Notes under the pieces: generated by a model
The model's input: only the letters and a program-made list of their open reading frames with translations
Database searches by the model: none
What the model was told of the DNA's origin: nothing
Position numbers and translations under genes: made by a program
In this document: positions 42,367 to 52,810 of the stretch, piece by piece
Position numbering within the stretch: position 1 is the stretch's first letter
Layout: the number at the start of each line of letters is the position of its first letter
Assembly (NCBI GenBank): GCA_037974335.1
Contig: CM075760.1
Location: 70,692,812 to 70,756,811 of the forward strand
Reading direction: 5' to 3'
DNA length: 64,000 nt
Source of the DNA: Prionace glauca
Lineage: Eukaryota; Chordata; Chondrichthyes; Carcharhiniformes; Carcharhinidae

Positions 42367-43560
42367 TTTTAAATGACTAAGCTAGTCCCAATTGCCTGCA
42401 TTTGGCCCATATCCCTTGATAGCAATCTTAAGACAAAATTGCACCCGCCTCTACTACTACCTCTGGCAATTTGTTCCAGACACTCACCATGCTGTGTCTG
42501 AAAAGTCACCCCTCTCATCTTAAACCTATGGCCTCTAGTTTTAGACTTCCCCACCTTTGGAAAAAGATATTGACTATCGAGCTGATCTATCCACCAGAGG
42601 AAAAACATCCCAGTCTATCCAGCGTCTCTTTATAACTCAAACCATCAAGTCCCAGAAGCATCCTAATAAATCTTTTCTGCATTCTTTCTAGTTTAATAAT
42701 ATCCTGTCTATAATAAGGTGACCAGAACTGTGTGCAGTATCACAAGTGGTCTTGCCAATGTCTTGTGCAACTTCAACAAGACGTCCCAACTCCTGTATCC
42801 AATGTTCTGACTAATGAAACCAAGCATGCCGAATGCCTTCTTCACCACCCTGTCCATCTGTGATTCCACTTTCAATGAGCTATGAACATGTACCCCTAGA
42901 TCTCTTTGTTCTACAACTCTCCCCAATTCACTACCATTAACTAAGCCCTACCCTGGTTTGATCTATCAAAATGCATCACCTCGCATTAAATTAAATTCCA
43001 TCTGTCAATCGTCAGCCCACTGGCCCAATTGATCAAGAACCCACTGCAATCCAAACTAACCTTCTTCACTGTCCACTAAGCCACTCACCTTGGTGTTATC
43101 TGCAAACTTAGTAATCATGCCTCCTAAATTCTCATCCAAATCATTAATACAAATGACAAATAACAGTGGACCCAGCACCGAAACCCTGAGGCACACCGCT
43201 GGTCACAGGCTTCCAGTTTGAAAAACAACTCTCTACATCTACCCTCTGGTTTCTGTCATCAAGCTAATTTTGCATCCATTTAACTACCTCACATTGGATC
43301 TCGTGAGATTTAATCTAATGCAACAACCTACTATGTAGTATCTTATCCAAGGCCTTGCTAAAGTTCATGTAGACAACATCAACTGCACTGCCCTCATTTA
43401 CCTTCTTGGTTCCCCCTTCAGAAACCTCAAACTTCTGAGACATGATTTTCCACTCTCAAAGCCATGCTGACTGTCCCTAATCAGTCCTTGCCTCTCTAAA
43501 TGCCTGTAGATTCTGTCTCTCAGAATACCTTTAACCAGCGTACCCACTACAGATGTGAGG
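42367..43560 (-). mobile_element. CR1-like LINE, main body of a 5'-inverted copy
   Basis: Antisense reading, decayed: starts at S-L-T-S-V-V-G-T-L-V-K near 43560, R-D-S-Q-H-G-F, then F-A-D (region 43100), K-K-A-F-G-M-L-G-F-I-S-Q (near 42840) and a 3' end at 42367 (gactaagctagtcccaattg). Several stops and shifts. It is contiguous with the inverted piece 43561-43752. Confidence 0.82.
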
Positions 43561-43752
43561 CTCTTTAAAGTGCATCAAGGTAGAGAAATCCCCAGGGCCT
43601 AATGAAGTGTATCCCAGGACATTGTGGGAGGCTAGGGAGGAAATTGCAAGTCCCCCAGCAGAGATATTTGAACTGACATCCACAGGTGAGGTGCCTGAAG
43701 ATTGGAGGGTGGCAAATATTGTGCCTTTGTTTAAAAACAGGGAAGCAAAGTT
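43561..43752 (+). mobile_element. Inverted 5' segment of the same LINE
   Basis: Plus-strand frame K-S-P-G-P-N-E-V-Y-P-R-T-L-W-E, T-G-E-V-P-E-D-W-R-V-A-N-I-V-P-L-F-K-N: the RT segment that should directly precede S-L-T-S-V, but on the other strand and ending where the minus part begins. Confidence 0.85.
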
Positions 43753-43876
43753 GTGAGACCGGCCAGTTAAGCAGAAAGAAACTCACTGACCCTCCCACTT
43801 CAACTGTCAACGTGGACATATTTCAGTGCTGGATGTGATTAACAGCAGCAATAACAGCAGAATTCAATGATTGTAA
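43753..43876 (-). other. Conserved zinc-finger 3' flank
   Basis: gcaaagttgtgagaccggcc then agcagaaa. This block also lies near 48733-48760 and, in reverse, at 60560-60590, each time just downstream of a zinc-finger array. It is probably ancestral 3' UTR of the family. Confidence 0.6.
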
Positions 43877-44830
43877 TCAATTATGAACTCGCTGGTGTCT
43901 CAACAGGGTAGATGACTGAGTGAATCCTTTCCCACAGTCAGAGCAGGTGAATGGTCTCTCCCCAGTGTGGACTCCTTGGTGTCTTCTCAGGTTGGACAAA
44001 TCTCGGAACTGCTTCCCACAATCAGAGCAGGTGAATGGTCTCTCCCCAGTGTGAACTCGCTGGTGTTTTTGCAGAGTGGATGAATCTTTGAATTTCTTTG
44101 CGCACACTGTGCAGATGAACGGCTTCTCCTCAGTGTGAATTCGTTGGTGAGTCAGCAGATGGGTTGAATTTTTGAATCCCTTCCCACAGTCAGAACAGAT
44201 GAATGACCTCTCCTCGGTGTGAACCTGTTGGTGTCGCATCAGGTTGGATAACCATCTAAACCTTCTCACGCAGAGAGAGCAGCTGAATTGTTTCTGCTCA
44301 GTGTGAACTCGCTGGTGTGTCTGCAGGTTGGATGACTGAGTGAATCCCTTTCCACACTGAGAGCAGGTAAACGGCCTCTCCCCAGTGTGAGCTCGCTGGT
44401 GTGTCAGCAAATCGGATAACTGATTGAATCTCTTCCCACACTCAGAGCAGCTAAATGGCCTCTCCCCAGTGTGAATTCGCTGATGTGTCTGCAGGTTGGA
44501 TAACTGAGTGAATCCTTTCCCACACTCAGAGCAAGCAAATGGCCTCTCCCCAGAGTGAACTCGCTGATGTATCTTCAGGGTGGATGAATGTTTGAAACCT
44601 TTCCCACATGCTGTGCAGGTGAATGACCTTTCCTTCATGTGAATTCGCTGGTGTGTCAGCAGGTGGGATGAATTTGTGAATCCCTTCCCACAATCAGAGC
44701 AGGTAAATGGCCGCTCCCCGGTGTGAATACGTCGATGAGTTTCTAGTTTTGAGGGGGTTATGAATCTCTTTCCACAGTCCTCACATTTCCACGGTTTCTC
44801 TGTGGTGTAGGTGTCCTCGTGTCTCTCCAT
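43877..44830 (-). CDS. C2H2 zinc-finger gene B (11 fingers)
   Basis: ATG at 44830 ([19 protein letters not shown]), stop TGA at 43877. Eleven uninterrupted C2H2 fingers joined by TGERP, TEERS, TEEKP and MKERS linkers: finger 1 [21 protein letters not shown], then CSDC/CTAC/CSEC/CSQC types; finger 7 ([21 protein letters not shown]) is the most diverged. All zinc ligands are present, so it should fold and bind DNA. The array exon starts at 45128 after CTTCTTTTACAG. An upstream donor GTAAGT at 45917 has the same position as sequence that is GG in genes C and E. A LINE and a SINE separate this from the CpG promoter at 47030-47430. No KRAB domain seen. Confidence 0.9.
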   Translation of the reverse strand: MERHEDTYTTEKPWKCEDCGKRFITPSKLETHRRIHTGERPFTCSDCGKGFTNSSHLLTHQRIHMKERSFTCTACGKGFKHSSTLKIHQRVHSGERPFACSECGKGFTQLSNLQTHQRIHTGERPFSCSECGKRFNQLSDLLTHQRAHTGERPFTCSQCGKGFTQSSNLQTHQRVHTEQKQFSCSLCVRRFRWLSNLMRHQQVHTEERSFICSDCGKGFKNSTHLLTHQRIHTEEKPFICTVCAKKFKDSSTLQKHQRVHTGERPFTCSDCGKQFRDLSNLRRHQGVHTGERPFTCSDCGKGFTQSSTLLRHQRVHN

Positions 44831-45128
44831 GTTCAACAATCAAATTAAGTTTCCGCACACATAGGGTCTTTCCCGGCTCCAAATGGGAATGTTTCTTCAA
44901 GCTGTGTAACTGGTTAAGGCAGGAACAATCAGTTCAAAGTGCGTGTGCTGATGCTTTTCTCGTCACACTGAGAATTAATAACTGATGAAGCTGATAGAGC
45001 AGACAATTATTTCTCCATCTAGATTCAAAGGCCACTGATCTTCACTTTGCAATGAATCAACTGAATCTTTCAGATCCTGATGCAACGTTTGGTTTGAGAT
45101 TTCTGGCTTAAATCCTCATTTCTAACAT
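44831..45128 (-). other. Gene B 5' UTR part of the array exon
   Basis: Exon sequence between the acceptor (AG at 45129-45130) and the ATG. It aligns with the equivalent parts of C, D and E (words like ctcaaac, gatctga, gaaaagcatca.cacac, ttaaccagttacacagc) and has stops in frame, so it is non-coding. Confidence 0.6.
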
Positions 45129-45254
45129 CTGTAAAAGAAGTTGACAAAAGTAATCAGCGTTAGTACAGGATAGACATTCAGAACAGACAATTCTAGTTTC
45201 TCTGGAGCATTTTTTCCCCCTTTCATTCCCCAAAAGCTGTAAGTTTCCATCTCA

Positions 45255-45605
45255 CACATTGAGAGGCAATTCCCTAGTGGTATTATCGCTAGACTATTAA
45301 TCCAAAATTCAGCTAATGTTTGGGGACCCAGGTTTGAATCCTGCCACGGCAAATGTAGAATTTGAATTCAGTACAAACATGTGGAATTAAGAATCTATTG
45401 ATGATTGTGAAACTATTGTAGATTGTCGGAAAACCCCATCACTAATGCTTTTTAGGGAAGGAAATCTGCCATCCTCACCTGGCATGGCCTACATGTGCCA
45501 CCAAAGGTACAGTAATGTGCTGATTCACATTGGTTTACTGGGGCATTTCAGAGGGCAATCGGTTCAAGGGCACTGAGGGATGGGCAATAAATGCTGGCCA
45601 GCCAG
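45255..45605 (+). repeat. tRNA-headed SINE with LINE-like tail
   Basis: Head tagtggtattatcgctagac then ggtttgaatcctgccacgg. Tail gggatgggcaataaatgctg, the same 3' end as the shark LINE whose RT fragments lie at 4440, 14395 and 47985, suggesting that the SINE uses that LINE's machinery. Confidence 0.8.
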
Positions 45606-45725
45606 CAATGATGTGGAGATGCCGGCGTTGGACTGGGGTAAATACAGTCAGACAATTCACAAAACCAGGTTAAAAGTCCAACAGGTTCATTTGGTAGCAA
45701 AAGCCAGCGATGCTCATGTCTCATG
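45606..45725 (-). mobile_element. Penelope-like element 3' tail
   Basis: Contains atgtggagatgccggcgttg, caaaaccaggttaaaagtcc and aacaggttcatttggtagca: reverse of the tail at 61085-61150. Short relic. Confidence 0.65.
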
Positions 45726-45967
45726 AATGAAGAAAAAATAACTCTCCTTTCATTCTCATTCTGCTGGATATAATACTGAACCTCCACAGGCTGATTGACA
45801 GAGCTGGGCCAAACTTTCCAGAGTCTATAACCTCCCTAGATTCACTCCCGTTCCCTTTCGTTGCAGCAAGTCAACAATTCCCCCAGAATGAGAAGAAATA
45901 GAAAGTATTTTACTTACAGATGTTGGCCTCTTTTAGGTATGGCTTGTTATCCAACTGACCAACAAAA

Positions 45968-46485
45968 GAGTATAAAAGCTGCTGTCTAATGCTTCAGTTG
46001 TACAGAACGTTGGTTAGACCGCATTTGGAGTACTGCGTCCAGTTCTGGTCACCTTACTACCGGAAGGACGTGGAGTCTCTGGAAAGGGTGCAGAGGAGGT
46101 TTACCAGGATGTTGCCTGGCATGGGGGGACTGGGTTACGAGGAGAGGTTGAAGAAACTGGGACTATTCTCCTTGGAAAGGCGGAGATTGAGAGGGGACAT
46201 GATAGAAGTATATAAGATAATGAAGGGAATGGATAGAGTTAATAGTGAGAGACTGCTCCCTAGACTGGATACAAACACGAGAGGTCATCATTTAAGGGTG
46301 AGGGGGGAGAGGTATAATTTGGAGGTGAGAGGAAGGTTCTTTACGCAGAGAGTTGTAGGGGTCTGGAACGCGCTACCGAGTAGGGTGGTGGAGGCAGGAA
46401 CATTGGACTCTTTTAAGATGCAGTTAGATAGGCACATGAGTGAAACGAGAATGGAGGGATATGGTAGGGGATATTAAATAGGGTT
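45968..46485 (+). mobile_element. CR1-like LINE 3' end, open frame
   Basis: Frame 45989-46477: [60 protein letters not shown] and RFFTQRVVGVWNALPSRVVE, 162 codons of RT C-terminus followed by a stop. It is a different subfamily from the copy at 40124. Confidence 0.9.
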
Positions 46486-46669
46486 AAACCTCGGGAGACA
46501 CCGGAAAGGCAGGCTGTAAGATTAATATTTTGACTTTATTCCACAGGTGGAGGTCCACCTCGTGTCAAACGAGGGGCATTCACACGGCGGGTCGTGCCTG
46601 GGCTGCTCTTGGAAGTTCCAGGAGTGGCCTAGAACTTCGTGTCGGTGTGTGTGCTTGATCCTGGACCGG

Positions 46670-46990
46670 TAGATGGGCGCCGCAACAGCTCAGTGACTAG
46701 CACTGCTGGCTGTGCAGGCACATGGATTTGGGCCTGTGTCTGTGGGAGTTTGCTCATTCTCCCTGTGGTTGCGTGAGTTTCCTCCGGGCGCTCCGGTTTC
46801 CTCCCACACCCCAAAAATGTGCTCTCAGGCTAATCGGTTTTTACCAAATTGACACTATTTCTTCCCTGAATCTGACTGAGTAGGGTTCCATTCGTAGCCA
46901 TGCAGGGTAGAATAGGTGTAGGGTGATGTGGCGGCGCGGGCTCGTTGGGCCGAAGGGCCTGTTTCCCGTGCTGGATTGTTCTTTGTTCTT
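46670..46990 (+). repeat. tRNA-derived SINE
   Basis: Head gcaacagctcagtgactagc (weak), body gggagtttgctcattctccc, ctccgggcgctccggtttcc, tail ggccgaagggcctgtttccc and a ttctttgttctttgttc repeat. A GC-rich stretch of unknown origin (46520-46670) precedes it. Confidence 0.75.
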
Positions 46991-47029
46991 TGTTCTATTT
47001 CAGTCTGTCTGAAGTTCAATCTGCATTGT

Positions 47030-47430
47030 CACAAAGGTCGCGCTCTGATTGGCTGGAGGGCCACAGTCCTTCCGGTCCTCCAATTCTTCCCATTGGTCAA
47101 CAATTCAACGTGAAGGTCAGAGGGTGGGCTCTCCCCCGGAACATGCGCAGCTCCCCCTCTCCCTGGACATGCGCAGTCCAGGGCCGTGGGGGAGATCACC
47201 GAGCGGCTTCTCTCTCTGGCCGGAGCCGACAGCCGCTTGTCTGGAAACCTTGGCTCGAGGAGGGGGAGGGGAGCAGTGGGTGGGGGCGGGGCTCCCGGGT
47301 CCGCGCAGGCCTCGGCCTGCGCACAGGGACCCGCAGCCGTCACCGCGGAGCAGTGATTCCTATTGGTTGTTTCAGTGATGACTCCGTTGTGACGTCACAA
47401 AGCGGAAGTTGGCCAGTGATGATGTAATTT
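47030..47430. promoter_or_regulatory. CpG-rich promoter, zinc-finger type
   Basis: Inverted CCAAT boxes (gattggctggagg near 47048, cattggtcaa near 47091, attggttg near 47362), CATGCGCAG words (47142, 47167), a perfect CRE TGACGTCA at 47390-47397, then an ETS-like gcggaagttggcc at 47401. It has the same order and orientation as the promoter at 61835-62215, which faces gene E on the plus strand. Here the nearest gene on the plus side is transcribed the other way, so either it works divergently for gene B or it is an orphan. Confidence 0.7.
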
Positions 47431-47730
47431 AAACAATGTCTGAGGTCACCACTTGTTGCTCAGATCCCCTTTTCAGCCCAGTGCAACTTGGAGCACACTG
47501 TTAATTCACCGGCTGCTGGGTTACAGGTCCCTCACAGCTCTTACCACAAATTCATGATGAAATAATTTAAATAATGCCTGAAAACACTTTACTTCTTGCT
47601 CTGACCCCTTTTTCAGTGCAGTGCTATTTGGAGTATACTATCAGTGCATTGACTCTTGGGTTGCAAATCCTTACAGTTCTTATCACAAATTTATGATGAA
47701 ATAATTTAAACAATGCCTGAAAACACTTCT
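47418..47730 (+). repeat. 140-bp tandem repeat next to the promoter
   Basis: Two and a bit units starting at 47418, 47552 and 47692 share taatttaaacaatg, ctgaaaacact, ttcag...cagtgc.a.ttggag and cttaccacaaattcatgatg-type words. No ORF. Confidence 0.8.
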
Positions 47731-48302
47731 TCTTCATCAACTATCTACCACTGTTTGTTGATTGATTACAGCTTCGGGTATCTCAATCGCTGAACACCAG
47801 CCAGTCCTGGAATAAGTTTAATTCTAACTCATTCTAAGTAAATATTCTCACCCGGCCCTCTGTTGAGACTAAGCAGCTTTAATGGTTCATTGTAGCACAA
47901 ACTCAGCAGTCATAGGAATGTGGTCAAGATAGTCCAGTCTCATCAAGCCTCACATTCAATCTGCAGTCCTTCAGTTATGACAGTATATGTGCCTGTATGT
48001 ATTGGCTATTGTCAATCCCGACACTGCCAGTTTGAACGACTACAATGCGTGAGATGTAAATACACCCACCGTGTTGTTAGGGAGGCATTTCCAGCCACAC
48101 ATTCCAGATTTCCTCTGGACTATAGGTGGATACCAGATTGATACATTTCATTCAACCACACCCAAGCTGAGTTATTCAAATCTCTTTATTGTACAGAACA
48201 ATATATTCACAATATCTTTAACACAGAATTTGAACATTCCAGTTTTGATTTCAAGTATTAAGATATTCTGTTAGTTTTTTTTATTGTCGATTCAGGCCTC
48301 TG
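47731..48302. other. Mostly unassigned; LINE relic at 47985-48130
   Basis: 47985-48130 is an antisense relic of the LINE RT end seen at 14395 (cacccaccgtgttgttaggg). The remainder is AT-rich with nothing recognised. Confidence 0.5.
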
Positions 48303-48645
48303 TTGTTCTCCTTGGAGCAAAGGAGGTTGAGGGGAGATTTGATAGAGGTGGACAAAATTCTAACAGGTTTAGATAAGGTGGACAAAGAAAAGCTGTTCCT
48401 ATTAGCTGATGGGAAAAGGACGGGGTGGGGGTGGGGGTTGGGAGGCTGGGAACACAGATTTAAGGTTTTGGATCAGAGATACTGGGGAGGATGTGAGGAA
48501 GAATATTTTGATACAGTGAATTGTAATGACCTGGAACTCACTGCCTATGAGAGAGGAGGAAGTGGAGACAATAAACAATTACAAAGGAAATTGGATGGGC
48601 ATTTGGGGGGTTTGAAACAGAAATGCTGACTAAGTATCTCTGAAC
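48303..48645 (+). mobile_element. LINE C-terminal fragment
   Basis: Frame reads L-E-Q-R-R-L-R-G-D-L-I-E-V-D-K-I-L-T-G-L-D-K-V and then H-R-F-K-V, a decayed CR1-type RT C-terminus. Confidence 0.75.
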
Positions 48646-48762
48646 TTCCTAATACCCTGTCACTCTGTGATCCTTGTGAAATTTGAAACCAGGTGTTCGC
48701 AACAAGACTCAAAGAGCATCAGCTCACTGGAGGCAAAGTTGTGAGACCGGCCAGTCCAGCAG

Positions 48763-48996
48763 AAGGTTGTGAATCTGTGGAATTCCCTGCACAGTGAGCT
48801 GTTGAGGCTACCTCATTGAATGCTTTTAAGGCAAGGATAGATGAGATTTTAACAGTAAAGGGATTAAGGGCTATGCTGAGCAGGCAGGTAAGTGGAGTTG
48901 AGTCCACAAAAAGAACAGCCATGATCTTATTGAATGGCACAGCAGGCTCGAGGGGCCAGATGGCCCACTCCTGCTCCTAGTTCTTATGTTCTTAAA
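48763..48996 (+). mobile_element. CR1-like LINE 3' end in zinc-finger 3' flank
   Basis: gttgtgaatctgtggaattc through gccatgatcttattgaatgg and a ttcttatgttctta tail. It splits a block that is continuous at 60520-60590 (reverse): gttgtgagaccggccag..cagcagaa lies before it and cccctccccagtgaccaact after it. Confidence 0.82.
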
Positions 48997-49109
48997 GTCA
49001 CCCTCTGCCCCTCCCCAGTGACCAACTGTAAGAATGAAAAAAAAGCAGCCCTTGACATAAGACAGCAGAAACAATAACTGCAGAATCCCACCCCTGGAAT
49101 CACTCATGG

Positions 49110-49395
<286 letters not shown>

Positions 49396-50514
49396 CTAAC
49401 AGCAGATGTACAGCCTCTCCCCAGTGTGAACTCGCTTGTGTGACTGCAGGCTGGATGACCGAGTGAATCCCTTTCCACACTGAGAGCAGGTGAATGGCCT
49501 CTCCCCAGTGTGAACTCGCTGGTGTCTCTGCAAGTGGGTTAACTGAGTGAATCCAAATCCACACTGAGAGCAGGTGAATGGCCTGTCCCCAGTGTGAACT
49601 CGCTGGTGTCTCTGCAAGTGGGATAACTGGTTGAAACTCTTCCTGCACTGAGAGCAGGTGAACGGCCTCTCCCCAGTGTGAACTCTTTTATGTATCTGCA
49701 GGCTGGATGAGTCAATGAATCTCTTCCCACACTGACAGCAGGGGAATGGCTTCTCCCCAGTGTGAATTCGCTGGTGTCTCCGCAGATGGGATAACACAGT
49801 GAATCCAGTTCCACACTGAGAGCAGGTGAACGGTCTCTCCCCAGTGTGAGTTCGCTGGTGTTTCTGCAAAGTGGATAATCGAGTGAATCCCTTTCCACAC
49901 TGAGAGCAGGTGAATGGCCTCTCCCCAGTGTGAACTTGCTGGTGTCTCTGCAAGTGGGACAACTGAATGAATCTCTCTCCACACTGAGAGCAGGTGAATG
50001 GCCTGTCCCCAGTGTGAACTTGCTGGTGTCTCTGCAAGTGGGACAACTGAATGAATCTCTCTCCACACTGAGAGCAGGTGAACGGCCTCTCCCCAGTGTG
50101 AACTCTTTTATGTATCTGCAGGCTGGATGAGTCAATGAATCTCTTCCCACACTGACAGCAGATGAATGGCTTCTCCCCAGTGTGAATTCGCTGGTGTCTC
50201 CGCAGTTGGAATAGCACAGTGAATCCCTTTCCACACTGAGAGCAGGTGAACAGTCTCTCCCCAGTGTGAACTCGCTGGTGTCTCTGCAAAGTGGATAATC
50301 GAGGGAATCCCTTTCCACACTGAAAGCAGGTGAATGGCCTCTCCCCAGTGTGAACTTGCTGGTGTCTCTGCAAGTGGAATAACTGGTTGAATCCCTTCCC
50401 ACACTGAGAGCAGGTGAATGGTCTCTCTTCAGTGTGGATGCGCCGATGAGCATCCAGCAGAGATGGGGCTCTGTATCTCTTCCCACAGTCTGCACATTTC
50501 CATGGTTTCTCCAT
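49396..50514 (-). CDS. C2H2 zinc-finger gene C (13 fingers, early stop)
   Basis: ATG at 50514 in a CACCATGG context opens [20 protein letters not shown]. Thirteen complete fingers follow with regular TGERP/TGEKP linkers, then ERLYICC and TAG, where the family has CAG (Q) inside C-x-x-C. The array is internally duplicated: fingers 2-5 (NQLFH, PRLST, TVLFQ, IDSSS) parallel fingers 7-10 (IQLSH, TRLST, TVLSH, IDSSS), and fingers 6 and 7 are identical in sequence. The array exon begins at 50842 after GTTTTACAG; a probable non-coding exon is at 52181-52269; the promoter is at 52440-52810. No KRAB domain. It should still give a DNA-binding protein despite the lost C-terminus. Confidence 0.85.
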   Translation of the reverse strand: MEKPWKCADCGKRYRAPSLLDAHRRIHTEERPFTCSQCGKGFNQLFHLQRHQQVHTGERPFTCFQCGKGFPRLSTLQRHQRVHTGERLFTCSQCGKGFTVLFQLRRHQRIHTGEKPFICCQCGKRFIDSSSLQIHKRVHTGERPFTCSQCGERFIQLSHLQRHQQVHTGDRPFTCSQCGERFIQLSHLQRHQQVHTGERPFTCSQCGKGFTRLSTLQKHQRTHTGERPFTCSQCGTGFTVLSHLRRHQRIHTGEKPFPCCQCGKRFIDSSSLQIHKRVHTGERPFTCSQCRKSFNQLSHLQRHQRVHTGDRPFTCSQCGFGFTQLTHLQRHQRVHTGERPFTCSQCGKGFTRSSSLQSHKRVHTGERLYICC

Positions 50515-50842
50515 GGTGCAGGTGTCCTTGCCTCTCCCTTGGGTGGACAATCAGGTGAAGCCTCGCCCACACACAATATGTGTACAGTCTCTCCCCACTG
50601 TGAATGGTGTTATATTTATTCAGGCTGTGTAACTGTTTAAAGCTCTTCAGTCAGTGCTCTGGAACACATTCACTTGAATTTGGCAGTGTGTTGATGCTTT
50701 TCCAGTCACACTGATGTTTGAAATCTTTTCAAATCTCTTTCCGGATTCAATGGCCGATGATATTCAGATCCTGAGGAATATGACTCTGCCAGGTCTAGAT
50801 GTGACGTTTGAGATTACAGCCTGTGATTCCTCTTTCAATATC
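50515..50842 (-). other. Gene C 5' UTR part of the array exon
   Basis: Begins ga-tattgaaagaggaatcac after the acceptor (AG ends 50843). It is highly similar to D (59121-59448) and E (62744-63073), including a relic finger (Q-x-V-C-G-R..) that is out of frame or stopped before the ATG. Confidence 0.65.
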
Positions 50843-51310
50843 CTGTAAAACAAACTGATACAAGTCATCGGTGTCAGTACAAGATAGAAATTCAGAACAA
50901 TTCTAGTTTCTATGCAATTTTTTTTCCCCTCTCATTCCCCAAAAGCTGTAAATCTCCATCCCACACACTCTCCCTCCATTCTCACTCTGCTGGATCTAAT
51001 ATTCGCCCTCCCAATTCTCCTGAAGGTGCTGATTGACAGATCCATGCTCAATCAGGCTCACTGCTTCCTGTCCTGGAGACTCACAGCTGAAAATCTCCAT
51101 GCAGGCTGCCAGACAGATACATGCCCATATGACTGGACTGAAAATGTGTGGAATATACAGACTGGATTCACTTCCTTTCCCTTCAGTTGCTGCAAGTCCC
51201 CAATTTTCCCCAGAATGGGAAAAGAAATGGAAAGGGGGAAACATTGATTTCCTCCCAGATGTTGCACTGAGGAGGAAGTTTCACTCTGAAGCTCATTGAC
51301 TGACTTCTGC
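50843..51310 (-). other. Conserved upstream segment of gene C
   Basis: The reverse of gggaggaaatcaatgtttcc, aattggggacttgcagcaac, cagtctgtatattccacaca and aatattagatccagcagagt. It matches 62240-62640 upstream of gene E and, more loosely, 45730-45900 upstream of gene B. Probably shared intron or leader of the family. Confidence 0.6.
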
Positions 51311-52180
51311 ATTATAACACTTTCTCAAAGACATTGACATCCTTTGCTCCCTCAGCTTGACACATTTATTTGTCTGGCTAAAAGGATGGTCTCTTTCCTA
51401 ATGTTCACAATTAAAGGGCTGGTTTCCCTCGAAGATGGCTGACATTTAAGAGAATAATAAATTATTAGAGGACAGAGATATGCCGAGTGTTGTTGATATT
51501 GTGGATCTGATATACTATTTATGGTTCTGTAACAAAGTACATTTAGTATTTCTCATCTTGTAAAGAGGCACTGTAGCTCTGTATGTTTCCACTCATCGAG
51601 TCATTACAGCACAGAAGAAATCCATTCAGTAACTCAAGTCCATGCTGACTTCTGTCGAACAATCCAGTGAGTCCCATTCCCCTTCTATATTCCCTTTCCC
51701 CTGCAAGTTTATGTCCTTCATGTGCCCATCTCATTTCTGAAATATATTAAAGGGGACAGTATACTAATATAGGACAGAGACGTGTCTGATATTTTTATAC
51801 GGCAGAGTTTAGATATATTATTTATGGCTCTGTAATAAAATGCACATATCTGGTTGTGTAACATTGGACTGGAGTGACATTATATATTTGGACAAATCTC
51901 TTCCCTCAGAGAATTGTTAGTATCTGGCTTCCTCTCCATGGGGACCAGTGGAGGCATTGAATATCTTCAAGGATGAGTTAGACAGTTTTTGAATGACAAG
52001 GGAGTCAAGACTTATTGGAAGAGGCTGGAAAATGGAGAGAAAGCTCCGATGAGGAAGGATTTCTTCACTCAAGGATGTGGTGAAGTTTTGGATCCCTTTT
52101 TTGCAAATCCTTCCACGACATAATTGTTTCCTATTTCCAGTCACACAAGTGTTTGGATCTTTATCTACAAACATACTTAC
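51311..52180. other. Intron of gene C with LINE relics
   Basis: 51590-51770 resembles an antisense LINE tail (cattacagcacagaagaaat, ccatgctgacttctgtcgaa), and 51890-52030 resembles a sense LINE C-terminus. The rest is unassigned. Confidence 0.45.
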
Positions 52181-52269
52181 ATTCAGGTTCTAATGAATGG
52201 AGTGGACTCTGTCAGGTTTTGATCTGATGTCTGGTTTGAGTTTGCCTTCAAATTTTGTCATCAAATTTC
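52181..52269 (-). other. Probable non-coding exon of gene C
   Basis: On the minus strand an acceptor CTCTTTTACAG ends at 52270 and a donor GTAAGTATG begins at 52180, framing 89 nt without a useful frame. A similar acceptor (CCTCCTTTTACAG) occurs about 100 nt further upstream near 52374, so the first exons may be alternative. Confidence 0.4.
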
Positions 52270-52439
52270 CTGTAAAAGAGATCACCACCGTCAGTCAAGA
52301 ATGGAAATTAAGCGAGGAACGTTTCTCTTGGGGTTGAGTTTTCTGTGTGTAAATCCTCCCCCTCTAACTCCCTGTAAAAGGAGGTTCCAAACAAAGTCCA
52401 TCCCTGTCAGTCCCGGATAGAAATTCACAACATTCTCTC

Positions 52440-52810
52440 CTCCTGCTGGCAGGGAGCACCGCGCATGCGCAGCGCTTCCCTCAGGATGACAGCCGTTAAC
52501 TCGGGGCCTCCAACTCCGGCATCTGTGCTCACGGTCCCCAATGGGACGAAGGCGGCCCCCAGCAGTTATTACTCGGTGTTTCCCGTCTCCACTGGGTGCT
52601 GATGAAGCCTCCCCACCCACCCCACCGCCTCCATTACCCTCCAGAATCAGCCGTTTCCCTGGAAACCCGGAGCCGATAAATAAAACCACCTTCCCGCGAG
52701 CGCAGCAGCAACACCCACTGCGCATGCGTTTCAGATCTACAGTGCGCATGCGCGAACTCTGTTCCGGGGCGAGGTCATATTCTGGTTCCCTGTGAATGCT
52801 GGGTAAGATA
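52440..52810 (-). promoter_or_regulatory. CpG-rich promoter with NRF1 sites, gene C
   Basis: Contains GCGCATGCGC at 52461-52470, TGCGCATGCG at 52719-52728 and TGCGCATGCGCG at 52743-52754, all NRF1-type palindromes. It lacks the CRE/CCAAT set of the other zinc-finger promoters. It lies upstream of gene C's probable exons on the minus strand. Confidence 0.65.

Noticed and set aside
49539-50576. 345-codon alternative frame over zinc-finger gene C, and similar frames over D and E
   Set aside because: Shadow frames caused by the 84-nt finger period; only the frame with C-x-x-C and H-x3-H is real.
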